Source of the DNA: CAWDNM01 sp964521195
Lineage (GTDB): Bacteria > Actinomycetota > Coriobacteriia > Anaerosomatales > JAAXUF01
Length of the DNA: 64,000 nucleotides
Direction: 5' to 3'
Assembly: GCA_964521195.1 (NCBI GenBank)
Contig: CAZFRE010000001.1
Location: 372,001-436,000 of the forward strand
Part shown: in pieces, positions 15,947 through 23,693 of the stretch
How the letters are laid out: every line of letters starts with the position of its first letter
Position numbering within the stretch: the stretch's first letter is position 1
Notes under the pieces: generated by a model
Databases searched by the model: none
What the model was told of the DNA's origin: nothing
The model's input: only the letters and a program-made list of their open reading frames with translations
Made by a program: the position numbers and the translations under genes

Positions 15947-16795
15947 ATGGCAAACCTAGTAGACGCACAAAACGTCACGATGCAGTTCGGCGGCCTCAAG
16001 GCCGTATCGAACGTGACGCTGCATATCGATGAAGGCGAGATCGTCGCGCTCATCGGCCCCAACGGGGCGGGCAAGACGACGTTCTTCAACATGTTGACCG
16101 GCATCTACACGCCGACCGAGGGTGCCCTCACGTTCGACGGCAACTCGGTCAGCGGTAAGAAGACGCACGTCATCGCCCGCATGGGCATCTCGCGGACGTT
16201 CCAGAACATCCGCCTGTTCCAGAACATGACGGCACTCGAGAACGTCATGGTCGGACGCCATATGCGCACCGGTTCGAGCCCTCTCGGTGCCGTTCTTCGT
16301 ACACCGAAGTTCAAGGCCGAGGAGCAGAAGACCCTCGAGGTCGCTTACGAGTGGCTCAAGTTCGTCGGGCTCGGACCCAAGGGTAACGAGCTCGCCAAGA
16401 ACCTGCCCTACGGTGAGCAGCGCAAACTCGAGATCGCGCGGGCCCTGGCCACAGAGCCCAAGCTGCTCTTGCTCGACGAGCCGGCGGCCGGCATGAACCC
16501 GCAGGAGAGCCAGGCGCTCAACGCGCTGGTGCGCAAGGTGCGCGACCTCGGCATCACGATCCTGCTCATCGAGCACGACATGAAGGTCGTCATGGACCTC
16601 GCGGACCGCATCTACGTACTTGACTTCGGCGAGCTGATCGCCCAGGGGCTCCCGGCGGAGATCCAGCGCGACCCGAAGGTCATCGAGGCGTATCTCGGCA
16701 AGGGCGCCGACGAGATGCTCAAGAACGCGCACGCGGAGAATGAGGCCGCCGCCGTGGCTGCCGAGTCCGTTGAGGAGGGCTCGACCAATGGCTGA
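15947..16795 (+). CDS. livG: Branched-chain amino acid ABC transporter ATP-binding protein LivG
   Basis: 282 residues. Walker A GPNGAGKTT (about 36-44), RTFQNIRLFQNMTALENV, a signature region (PYGEQRKLEIARALAT, with YGE in place of the usual SGG), Walker B LLLLDEPAAGMNP and switch LIEHDMKVVM together mark LivG. The C-terminal Ala/Glu-rich extension is longer than usual. AAGGGTACTGAG lies ahead of the ATG. Its end overlaps the livF start by 8 bp. It pairs with LivF as the heterodimeric ATPase of the importer. Confidence 0.93.
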   Translation: MANLVDAQNVTMQFGGLKAVSNVTLHIDEGEIVALIGPNGAGKTTFFNMLTGIYTPTEGALTFDGNSVSGKKTHVIARMGISRTFQNIRLFQNMTALENVMVGRHMRTGSSPLGAVLRTPKFKAEEQKTLEVAYEWLKFVGLGPKGNELAKNLPYGEQRKLEIARALATEPKLLLLDEPAAGMNPQESQALNALVRKVRDLGITILLIEHDMKVVMDLADRIYVLDFGELIAQGLPAEIQRDPKVIEAYLGKGADEMLKNAHAENEAAAVAAESVEEGSTNG

Positions 16796-17507
16796 CGTCG
16801 TACTCAAGGTAACCGACCTCTACGCCGCTTACGGCAAGATCGAGGCGCTTCGCGGTGTCTCCCTCGAAGTCAACTCGGGCGAGATCGTCACGCTCATCGG
16901 CGCCAACGGCGCCGGCAAGTCGACGACGCTCAAGACGATATCGGGTCAGCTCGTCCCCAAGAGCGGCACGATCGAGTACATGGGTGAGGCGATCGGCGGT
17001 ACCAAGCCGCACCTCATCACCGGCAAGGGCATCATCCAGGTCCCAGAGGGTCGTCGCATCTTCTCGCGCATGACCGTCATGGAGAACCTCGAGATGGGCG
17101 CATTCCTGCGCAAGGACAAGGACGAGATCAAGGCCGACCTCGATCACGTCTTCGAGCTCTTCCCTCGCCTCAAGGAGCGCATCGCGCAGAAGGGCGGTAC
17201 GCTGTCCGGAGGCGAGCAGCAGATGCTGGCCATGGGCCGCGCGCTCATGAGCAAGCCGACGCTGCTGATGCTCGACGAGCCGTCGATGGGCTTGGCGCCT
17301 GTCGTCGTCGAGACGATCTTCGAGATCATCCAGAAGCTCAACTCTCAGGGCATCACGATCCTGCTCGTCGAGCAGAACGCCAACCTCGCGCTCGCTATCG
17401 CGAACCGCGGGTACGTGCTCGAGACCGGCGAGATCGCTCTGACCGGTACCGGACGCGAGCTGCTCACGAACGAGGCAGTCCGCAAGGCGTATCTGGGCGA
17501 GGACTAG
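16788..17507 (+). CDS. livF: Branched-chain amino acid ABC transporter ATP-binding protein LivF
   Basis: 239 residues with Walker A GANGAGKST, QVPEGRRIFSRMTVMENLEMGA (a LivF hallmark), signature LSGGEQQMLAMGRALM, Walker B LMLDEPSMGLAP and switch-loop VEQNANLAL. The ATG at 16788 is chosen over an upstream start because it aligns with the family N-terminus; it overlaps livG by 8 bp and follows GAGGAGGGCTCGACCA. It completes the transporter; a strong hairpin follows 25 bp after the stop. Confidence 0.94.
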   Translation: MADVVLKVTDLYAAYGKIEALRGVSLEVNSGEIVTLIGANGAGKSTTLKTISGQLVPKSGTIEYMGEAIGGTKPHLITGKGIIQVPEGRRIFSRMTVMENLEMGAFLRKDKDEIKADLDHVFELFPRLKERIAQKGGTLSGGEQQMLAMGRALMSKPTLLMLDEPSMGLAPVVVETIFEIIQKLNSQGITILLVEQNANLALAIANRGYVLETGEIALTGTGRELLTNEAVRKAYLGED

Positions 17508-17531
17508 CCTCACACTTCATGCACGACTGCC

Positions 17532-17561
17532 GAGAAGGGCGTCCCGAGGGGCGCCCTTCTC
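17532..17561 (+). terminator. Terminator after livF
   Basis: GAGAAGGGCG (17532-17541) and CGCCCTTCTC (17552-17561) form a perfect 10-bp stem. It separates livF from the independently led second livK gene. Confidence 0.7.
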
Positions 17562-17654
17562 TCATGCGAACCACCGGGCGCAGGGGCGAGGCGCGGGACG
17601 TGAAAGGCCTGCAGGTAGACAGGCCATTGGCGTACGCAGCGCGGGCGCTTCTGT

Positions 17655-17790
17655 CGAATCGAAAGCGTCGCCGCACGCGGCGTTCCGATTCGCAGGAAAG
17701 ACCCGCGATATACAGTCAACAAACTACTTCATGCGTTCGTGGTGCTGTCGTACGCTTCGCGGCGTTTGCCGTGCGGACAACGGTGTCCGC
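17655..17790 (+). promoter_or_regulatory. Two inverted repeats in the leader of the second livK
   Basis: The 265-bp gap 17562-17826 has no gene. It contains a nested hairpin: CGAATCG/CGATTCG (17655-17661/17686-17692) enclosing CGCCGC/GCGGCG (17669-17674/17677-17682). A second repeat, GCGGACA-ACGG-TGTCCGC, lies at 17773-17790. A TATACA at 17709-17714 could be a -10 box between them. This suggests separate promotion and regulation of the second binding protein. Confidence 0.4.
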
Positions 17791-17826
17791 CACTGGGCTG
17801 ATCCAGGTGAACGACAGGAGGAGACA

Positions 17827-19038
17827 ATGCAGGCTCGCAAGTACGTGGTAGGCGGCGCGCTGGTCGCGCTCGCACTCACCGCCACGCTTCTCGGCGGATG
17901 TGGGGGCGGCAGCGCCCCGGCAGGCGAGGGGAGCGAGAAGGTCGTCAAGATCGGTATCGGCGCACCGCTCACGGCCGGTTCGGTCGCTCAGGGCCAGGGC
18001 ATCCAGCGCGGCGTCGAACTCGCCGTCAAGCAGGCGAACGAGAGCGAGGAGCTCAAGGCGCTCAAGCTCAAGATCGAGACCGTCCCCGGCGACGACCAGG
18101 GTGACCCCAAGACAGGCGTCACCGTGGCCAACACCTTCACGTCGGATCGCTCGCTCGTGGCGGTCGTCGGCCACCTGAACTCGGGCGTCACGATCCCGGC
18201 CTCGAAGATCTACAACCAGGCCAAGATCGCGATGATCTCGCCCGCAGCAACGAACCCTGCTCTCACCCTTCAGGGCCTGAACAACGTGTTCCGCGTCTGC
18301 ACCATCGACTCGGTGCAGGGACCGACCGGCGCGGATGCAGCCTTCAACGAGGCTGGCGCCAAGAAGGTCGTCGTCATCGACGACTCGACGCCGTACGGCG
18401 AGGGACTTGCGTCGGAGTTCGCCAAGCAGTTCGCGGCCAACGGCGGCGAAGTCCTGTTCACCGAGAAGACCTCGGACAAGGACTCGGACTTCAACGCGCT
18501 CGTCACCAAGATCAAGGCTGCGGGCGCCGACCTGGTCTACTACGGCGGTACGTACAACGCCGGCGCGCTGCTGTCCAAGCAGATGTCTGAGTCTGGCGTG
18601 CAGGCGCCGCTCATGGGCGGCGACGGCCTGTTCGACGCGCAGTACGTGAAGCTCGCGAGCACCGACGCCGCGCAGGGCGACATGGTGACCTCGGTCGGCC
18701 TCCCGATCGACAAGCTTCCCAAGGGCCAGGAGTTCACGGCGGCCTACAAGGAGGCCTTCCCGAGTGAGGAGGTGGGCGCGTACGACGCGTACTCGTACGA
18801 TGCCGCCAACACGCTCATCGCCGCGATCGTGGCGGCCGCGAAGGAGAAGGGCGTTGACGCGCTCGTTCTGCCCGCCGGCCGCGATGCGATCATCGCCAAC
18901 GTCGCCAAGACCGACACCGAGGGCGTGACCGGCAAGATCTCGTTCGACGCCAACGGCGACACGACGAACAAGGCCATCACGGTCTACAAGATCGAGGGCG
19001 AGGAGTTCGTCCCGTTCGTGGTGCCCACCGCCAACTAA
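17827..19038 (+). CDS. Branched-chain amino acid ABC transporter substrate-binding lipoprotein (second copy)
   Basis: 403 residues. A lipoprotein signal peptide with a LLGG-Cys25 lipobox precedes a type I binding fold closely similar along its whole length to the livK product at 12347-13570 (shared GIGAPLTAG, DDQGDP, GHLNSGV, DDSTPYGEGLA, GGDGLFDA, LPKGQEFTAAYK). AGGAGGAGACA gives a very strong ribosome-binding site. It is behind livF with its own leader and terminators on both sides, so it is probably expressed separately and feeds the same LivHMGF complex with a different substrate preference (inference). Confidence 0.9.
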   Translation: MQARKYVVGGALVALALTATLLGGCGGGSAPAGEGSEKVVKIGIGAPLTAGSVAQGQGIQRGVELAVKQANESEELKALKLKIETVPGDDQGDPKTGVTVANTFTSDRSLVAVVGHLNSGVTIPASKIYNQAKIAMISPAATNPALTLQGLNNVFRVCTIDSVQGPTGADAAFNEAGAKKVVVIDDSTPYGEGLASEFAKQFAANGGEVLFTEKTSDKDSDFNALVTKIKAAGADLVYYGGTYNAGALLSKQMSESGVQAPLMGGDGLFDAQYVKLASTDAAQGDMVTSVGLPIDKLPKGQEFTAAYKEAFPSEEVGAYDAYSYDAANTLIAAIVAAAKEKGVDALVLPAGRDAIIANVAKTDTEGVTGKISFDANGDTTNKAITVYKIEGEEFVPFVVPTAN

Positions 19039-19064
19039 GGCTGGGGCACGTCAGGGCTCTTCCC

Positions 19065-19093
19065 GCGGGGCGCCTCGATCAGGGGCGCCCCGC
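19065..19093. terminator. Bidirectional terminator hairpin
   Basis: GCGGGGCGCC (19065-19074) and GGCGCCCCGC (19084-19093) form a perfect 10-bp stem between the convergent second livK and the amidohydrolase gene. Confidence 0.7.
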
Positions 19094-19114
19094 TCCCGCT
19101 ATCGCGCGGGCGGG

Positions 19115-20419
19115 CTACCCGCCCGCGAGGGCCTGCCGGGCTCGCGCGGTCGCGTCCGCGGCACGTGCCTCCGCAATGGTGTCACGCCGGAGCAGGGCGC
19201 CGTCGCGAACGCGCCACACCCCGCCGCTCAGCACCGCACGGACCGTGTCTCGACCGGCGCTCGCGATGACCGACCGTTCCGCGTCGTCGTGCTGCCCAAG
19301 GGCGAAGACGGCCACGTCGGCCTGCATGCCGGGCGCCAACGCCCCGTAGCGGTCCCCCACGCCGAGAGCTCGAGCTCCGGTCGCTGTCGCCATTCGCAGC
19401 AGCGCCTCCGACGGAAGGCCCGGCTCCGCTGACGCGACCTCGCGCACCTCCGCCATCAGGTCGAGGTCGTGATTGCTTGCCGACGAGTCGGTCCCCACGC
19501 CCACCGCGACACCCGCCGACAAGAGCGGGGCCACCGCGGGGGGTGGGTTGTCGAGGTAGCGGTTGGAGCGCGGGCAGGTCACCACGCCTCGGGCGTGGCG
19601 GGCGACAAGGTCGCGGTCCGCATCCTCCAAGTGGCAGCAGTGGACAGCGGTAGCGTCGTCGAGCACACCGAGTGCGGCGAGGTAGGCGACCGTGGAGGTG
19701 CCGGGGGGCGCGAAGCCGTGCGCAGTGCGCGCGGCGACCTCGGCAAGCGGGCCGGTGCCGTCGCGAAGCAGCTGCGATTCGGCCGCGGACTCGGCCACGT
19801 GGATGGCGAAGGGTACTCCGAGTTCGCACGCGCGCGCATGTACGGCGCGCAGCAGCGCCGGCCCGCTGGTGTATGGCGAGTGAGGCGAGAGCCCGGCGGT
19901 CACCCGGGCACCGTACCCGTCGTGTGACGTCGGGTAGCGCAGGTAGGCGAGCTGCTCCCCGATCTGCTCGGCGTCCAGGCCGAGCAACTCCCAGTAGTAG
20001 ACGCCGCCGAGTCCCGCCCGGCTCGCCGAGGCGACCTCGGCCGCGCCGTAGGCGATGTCGCCGACCACCGTCACCCCCGCAAGCAGGCACTCTTGGGCGC
20101 CTACGACCCCCGACGCCTCGTGGTCACCGATGTCCCAGGGCCCCATCGCCGAGACGAGTCGCGGCAGCCACTCGTGGAAAGGCGCCGGCGGCACCACACC
20201 CGAGAGCGCGGTCAGCGTGAGATGCGTGTGCGCGTTCACCAGGCCCGGCGTGATCGTGCAGCCGGGGAAGTGCACACGCTCGACGTCTGCGGCGGTCTCG
20301 GCATCCAGTGTGGCGCGTGCGCCGACCGCGGCGATCCGGTCGCCCTCGACGAGCACCGCGCCGTCGCGCAGCGGAGCCGAAACGACCGGGAGCACCCAGT
20401 CAGCCGAGATGAGCAGCAT
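19115..20419 (-). CDS. Amidohydrolase-superfamily nucleoside deaminase (MTA/SAH or aminofutalosine type)
   Basis: 434 residues in the ATZ/TRZ/MTA-deaminase group. Metal ligands are HTH (His64, His66) in GLVNAHTHL, then HVAES, VHCCHLED and GTDS, giving the HxH...H...H...D set for one catalytic zinc. Family members deaminate adenosine-type compounds such as S-methylthioadenosine, S-adenosylhomocysteine or 6-amino-6-deoxyfutalosine. The upstream gene, 3 bp away, encodes a purine nucleoside phosphorylase whose specificity residue suggests a 6-oxopurine substrate, fitting a deaminate-then-phosphorolyse pathway. Futalosine-pathway genes at 30-34 kb make aminofutalosine a serious candidate substrate. 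The choice is unresolved. Confidence 0.82.
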   Translation of the reverse strand: MLLISADWVLPVVSAPLRDGAVLVEGDRIAAVGARATLDAETAADVERVHFPGCTITPGLVNAHTHLTLTALSGVVPPAPFHEWLPRLVSAMGPWDIGDHEASGVVGAQECLLAGVTVVGDIAYGAAEVASASRAGLGGVYYWELLGLDAEQIGEQLAYLRYPTSHDGYGARVTAGLSPHSPYTSGPALLRAVHARACELGVPFAIHVAESAAESQLLRDGTGPLAEVAARTAHGFAPPGTSTVAYLAALGVLDDATAVHCCHLEDADRDLVARHARGVVTCPRSNRYLDNPPPAVAPLLSAGVAVGVGTDSSASNHDLDLMAEVREVASAEPGLPSEALLRMATATGARALGVGDRYGALAPGMQADVAVFALGQHDDAERSVIASAGRDTVRAVLSGGVWRVRDGALLRRDTIAEARAADATARARQALAGG

Positions 20420-20422
20420 CGG

Positions 20423-21277
20423 CTACGACTCGCGCTCGTCGGGCAGGTTGAGCAGACTCGGCTTGCGGTACTCCATGCAGCCGCAGTCGGAGGCGAGGTC
20501 GGTGGCGGCGATGGCGTCGACGACGATGCGAGAGATCGTCTCGGACTCGTCGTAGAAGGCCGACTTCAGTTCCTCATGCGCCCAGTCTCGCACGATGCCC
20601 TCGCCGTAGTTGACCACCAGGTAGATGCCGGCGAAGCAGGCACCGATGTCGCGCGCCAGGAAGACCTCGGGAGCGAGCGACTGACCGATGACATCGCCGC
20701 CGAGGCGCTTCATGTAGTCGACCTCGGCCGGCGATTCGAAGCGCGGGCCGTCCGTGACGAGATAGCTGCCGCGGCCGAAGACGCGTCCGAAGTCGGCAGC
20801 GCACGCGCCGCGGTAGAGGGTCGCAGCCATGTCGGGGCAGATGGGCTGGCGCATGATGAGCAGGTGGTCGCCTCGGACGTAGATGTCCTGCTTGATCGAC
20901 AGGTCGATGAAGTCGTTGGGAATGACGACGTCGCGCGGGTCGAGCAGGTGATTCAGGCTGCCCACGCCGCCGTCCGCCAGCACCTTCCTGACGCCGGCCT
21001 CATGGAAGACCCAGAACGCCTGCAGGGAAGCGTCGGCGCGCTTCACGCCGCGTCGCCAGCCGTGCATCTTGATGGCGAGAGCCTCGCGCGGGCCGCGCTC
21101 GCCGTCAACGCGGAAGTGCGTGAACGCCGGCGACCGCCCGAACGGCGTTTCGAAGACGAGGTCGGTCGCGAGCACGGTGACGCGCGGGTCGTTCAGGGCG
21201 GCGGGGAAGTCGAAACTCAAGCTGCCGCTGCCGCCGCAGATGCCGAACTCGGCGCGCGGGATCGTCTGGTCGGGCAC
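20423..21277 (-). CDS. MTAP/PNP-family purine nucleoside phosphorylase, probable 6-oxopurine type
   Basis: 284 residues. It has FGICGGSGSL near the N-terminus (the GGSG phosphate loop), TPFGRSPAF, a GVGSLNHLLDPRDVVIPNDFID segment and MKRLGGDVIGQSLAPEVFLARDIG, all MTAP/PNP family hallmarks. Where adenine-specific MTAP enzymes read TDYD, this protein reads VNYG (Asn223). Asn at this site marks 6-oxopurine (hypoxanthine/guanine) nucleosides, so methylthioinosine or a related inosine is more likely than methylthioadenosine. The GTG at 21277 is chosen for the AGGAGG just upstream; a TTG at 21307 adds ten residues. It is first in an operon with the deaminase. Confidence 0.85.
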   Translation of the reverse strand: MPDQTIPRAEFGICGGSGSLSFDFPAALNDPRVTVLATDLVFETPFGRSPAFTHFRVDGERGPREALAIKMHGWRRGVKRADASLQAFWVFHEAGVRKVLADGGVGSLNHLLDPRDVVIPNDFIDLSIKQDIYVRGDHLLIMRQPICPDMAATLYRGACAADFGRVFGRGSYLVTDGPRFESPAEVDYMKRLGGDVIGQSLAPEVFLARDIGACFAGIYLVVNYGEGIVRDWAHEELKSAFYDESETISRIVVDAIAATDLASDCGCMEYRKPSLLNLPDERES

Positions 21278-21314
21278 GGGTCCTCCTCGGTCCGGTCGTC
21301 GAGCCAAGGCTACC

Positions 21315-22586
21315 CTACTTGTGCATCGCGAGCATCTGACGCGTCCGGCTCCAGGCGAGGCGGAAGCTGCCCACTTGCAGCCAGTAGAGCACGTACGTGA
21401 GCCGCTTCATGACGATCGCCGGCCAGCCGCTGACGTTGAGCCCGAACATCCAGCCCACGCCCCAGCGCGGGCCGATGCTCACGAACTCGCCGTGCATGTT
21501 GGGGACGAACGGCTTGGGCGTCTCGCCGCGGGCCTCGGCGATGATGTTGTCCGCGGCCTGCTCGGCCTCACGGATCGCGAACTGCGCGAGCATCGGGAGC
21601 ACGCGGTTGTCGGCGGGGTCGCGGAAGGCCGCGACATCCCCGGTGGCGTAGATGGCCTCGCAGCCCGGCACCTTGAGGTCCGGGCCAACGATGATGCGGC
21701 CGGAGTTGTCGAAGTCGAGTCCCCAGTCGACCGCGTCGGGGTCGGCGTGCGCGCCGCCACACCACACGAGCGTCTCGGCGGGGACACAGCGGCCGGACTC
21801 CGTGTACGCGCAACCGGCCTCTACGCGGGAGAGCATCTCGCCGCACACCAGCTCGACGCCCATCCGCTCGAGCTGGCGCCGGGCACGGGAGCGCTGTGCC
21901 TCTGGAAGGTCGTACAGGATGTCGGGCCGGCCTTCGAGAAGGCACAGCTTGAGTTCGCGCGGGTCGTAGCCGGATCGCCTGATCATCTTGGGGAGGACCG
22001 CGGCGATGGTGCCGATGATCTCGACGCCGGTGGCACCACCACCGACCACGGTGAAGCTCAGCGCTTGCCGACGCGCCGCGGGATCGGTGAGACTCGCAGC
22101 TCTGCGGAACTGTCGCTCGATGCGGCGCTGCAGGAGGAAGGCGTCCTCGACCGACCACATGGTGATCGCGTGATCCGCGAGTCCCGGCACGGGTGGCACG
22201 GACGCGACCGCACCGGTGGCGATCACGAGGCGCCAGTAGGGCACGGACGCGGTGGGGTCGTCCCGCGGGCCGAGGTCGACGGTCTGCTCGGCGGGGTGGA
22301 CCGCCTCGAGCCGGTCGTAGCAGACGCTGATGGGGAGGTCGCGGAAGATCGACGCGTGCCACAACTCGGCGAACTGCGGCCGAGACGTACCGGCGGCCAC
22401 GAGGTCGAGCTCGGAGAGCGCCTGCTGGAAGGGCCGCGGGTCCACGAGCACGATCTCGAGGTCGTCGGAGGGCCGCATCCGGTGCGCGAGCGTGGTGGCG
22501 AGTGTGATGCCCGCGTAGCCGCCGCCGGCGATGAGCACTCGGCGCGCGGCGGGGGAGCACAGCTCGGTGGTCTCGACAACCTTCAC
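21315..22586 (-). CDS. FAD-dependent NADH dehydrogenase-like oxidoreductase (NDH-2 type)
   Basis: 423 residues from the GTG at 22586. The first dinucleotide fold RVLIAGGGYAGITLATTLA binds FAD and the second, FTVVGGGATGVEIIGTIA, binds NAD(P)H. The ATGD segment (IYATGDVAAF) closes the FAD site. The C-terminal 60 residues are amphipathic and Trp/Arg-rich (GWPAIVMKRLTYVLYWLQVG), as in membrane-peripheral NDH-2 enzymes that pass electrons to quinone. GGGAGGGACTACCGAA precedes the GTG; an ATG at 22646 would add 20 residues. With menaquinone genes nearby it probably feeds the quinone pool without pumping protons. Confidence 0.85.
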   Translation of the reverse strand: MKVVETTELCSPAARRVLIAGGGYAGITLATTLAHRMRPSDDLEIVLVDPRPFQQALSELDLVAAGTSRPQFAELWHASIFRDLPISVCYDRLEAVHPAEQTVDLGPRDDPTASVPYWRLVIATGAVASVPPVPGLADHAITMWSVEDAFLLQRRIERQFRRAASLTDPAARRQALSFTVVGGGATGVEIIGTIAAVLPKMIRRSGYDPRELKLCLLEGRPDILYDLPEAQRSRARRQLERMGVELVCGEMLSRVEAGCAYTESGRCVPAETLVWCGGAHADPDAVDWGLDFDNSGRIIVGPDLKVPGCEAIYATGDVAAFRDPADNRVLPMLAQFAIREAEQAADNIIAEARGETPKPFVPNMHGEFVSIGPRWGVGWMFGLNVSGWPAIVMKRLTYVLYWLQVGSFRLAWSRTRQMLAMHK

Positions 22587-22672
22587 TTCGGTAGTCCCTC
22601 CCAGGCAGGGTGTGACGGCCTCGCGATTACGTATCGTTCCGACCATACGTCATCGGGAGGAGTTGTGCATAG

Positions 22673-22705
22673 AACGGGCCCCGCCGTGAATCGACGGGGC
22701 CCGTT
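22673..22705 (-). terminator. Terminator of the Tim44/SPFH operon
   Basis: AACGGGCCCCG (22673-22683) and CGGGGCCCGTT (22695-22705) form a perfect 11-bp stem with an 11-nt loop, just after the minus-strand gene ending at 22743. Confidence 0.75.
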
Positions 22706-22742
22706 GTCGTGCAGTTCAAGCGCCGACGTGCGGCGCTCGCGC

Positions 22743-23684
22743 TCAGGGCTGCTCGATGCGCAGCAGCACCCAGTCGAGCGCCGGGTCGTTCATCATCGTG
22801 CCGCAGTACGCGCACTTGACGTAGTTGCCGTCGGTGACCGGCCCACCGCAGTTCGGGCACTTCTGGATGGTCGCGTCGGACTTCGTCTGTGCACCCACCT
22901 TGCGCACGAGCGTCCAGAACTCGTCGAACGTCTTGGGGGTCTTGCCGTCACCGAGCACGTCCGGGTTCACGATCTGCCCGGTGCGCTCGTCGACGGTGTA
23001 GTCGATGACGGTAGCCGTGATCATGACCTTGACGTAGTCGGAGTCGCCCTCGCGGGTCACCGACACCGGCAAGATCTTGTCGATGTGGATGCTATCGAGC
23101 TTGTTGATCTGACCGTTGCGGACGTACTCGCCCACGCCACCCGCAAGCACGTCGAACTGCTGCTGCGAGAGGAAGCGACGGGCCGGCTCCATGTTGCGGG
23201 CCTCCCACGCCTTCTGGATCGCGAGGAACATCTCGTTGACGCGCCCGTAGAAAAGCTGCTCCGAGAAGGCCGGATCCGATGCCTTGAGCTCGTCGAAGCT
23301 TGCGGACGCCGCTGCGGCCGCGGCTGCGGCGCGCTCGTACATGCCTGCCTGTTCCGCGAGGTCCTCGGGGCTGATGCCCTTCTTCTTAAGCGACTGCAGA
23401 ACGGCGAACACGACGATGATGATGACGACGAGCCCTATGAAGCCGCAACAGCCACCACCGCCGACGCTACTGGCAGCCGCGCTGCCAAGGGCGACGCCGC
23501 CTGCCGCACTACCGAGGCTGCGACCGGAGCTGCTCGACCTTGAGCTGCTGCCTCCCGAGCGGCCCGGATTGCTCGTGTGCCCGCCTCCAGCACGCCCCAA
23601 TGCGACGACAGGCACGAGCACCGCGACGACGAGAGCGGTGACGAGGAGTATCGCCCCGACTCGAATCCACGTGCGTCGGTTCAT
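22743..23684 (-). CDS. Tim44-like domain membrane protein with C-terminal zinc ribbon
   Basis: 313 residues. An N-terminal membrane helix (about 8-31), a Ser/Gly-rich stretch, a Gly/Cys run (GGGGCC) and a second membrane helix (about 80-97) precede an Ala-rich helix. A soluble domain with MFLAIQKAWEARNMEPARRFLSQQQFDVL follows, the Tim44/MRPL45 signature seen in bacterial inner-membrane proteins. The C-terminus has a zinc ribbon (CPNCGG...CAYCG). It lies 9 bp after the SPFH/zinc-ribbon gene and is co-transcribed with it. The pair resembles envelope-stress modules such as Bacillus YdjG/YdjH/YdjI only in outline. The function, perhaps a membrane scaffold, is not established. ATG 23684 is preferred to GTG 23693. 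Confidence 0.75.
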   Translation of the reverse strand: MNRRTWIRVGAILLVTALVVAVLVPVVALGRAGGGHTSNPGRSGGSSSRSSSSGRSLGSAAGGVALGSAAASSVGGGGCCGFIGLVVIIIVVFAVLQSLKKKGISPEDLAEQAGMYERAAAAAAAASASFDELKASDPAFSEQLFYGRVNEMFLAIQKAWEARNMEPARRFLSQQQFDVLAGGVGEYVRNGQINKLDSIHIDKILPVSVTREGDSDYVKVMITATVIDYTVDERTGQIVNPDVLGDGKTPKTFDEFWTLVRKVGAQTKSDATIQKCPNCGGPVTDGNYVKCAYCGTMMNDPALDWVLLRIEQP

Positions 23685-23693
23685 CGCCACCAC

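Noticed and set aside
22673..22705. Perfect inverted repeat considered as an operator for the NDH-2 gene
   Set aside because: Its position right behind a minus-strand gene and its 11-bp GC-rich stem fit a terminator better.
21069..23543. 824-codon plus-strand open frame across the phosphorylase, NDH-2 and Tim44-like genes
   Set aside because: It spans three clear minus-strand genes and a terminator; its sequence is a charged low-complexity shadow.
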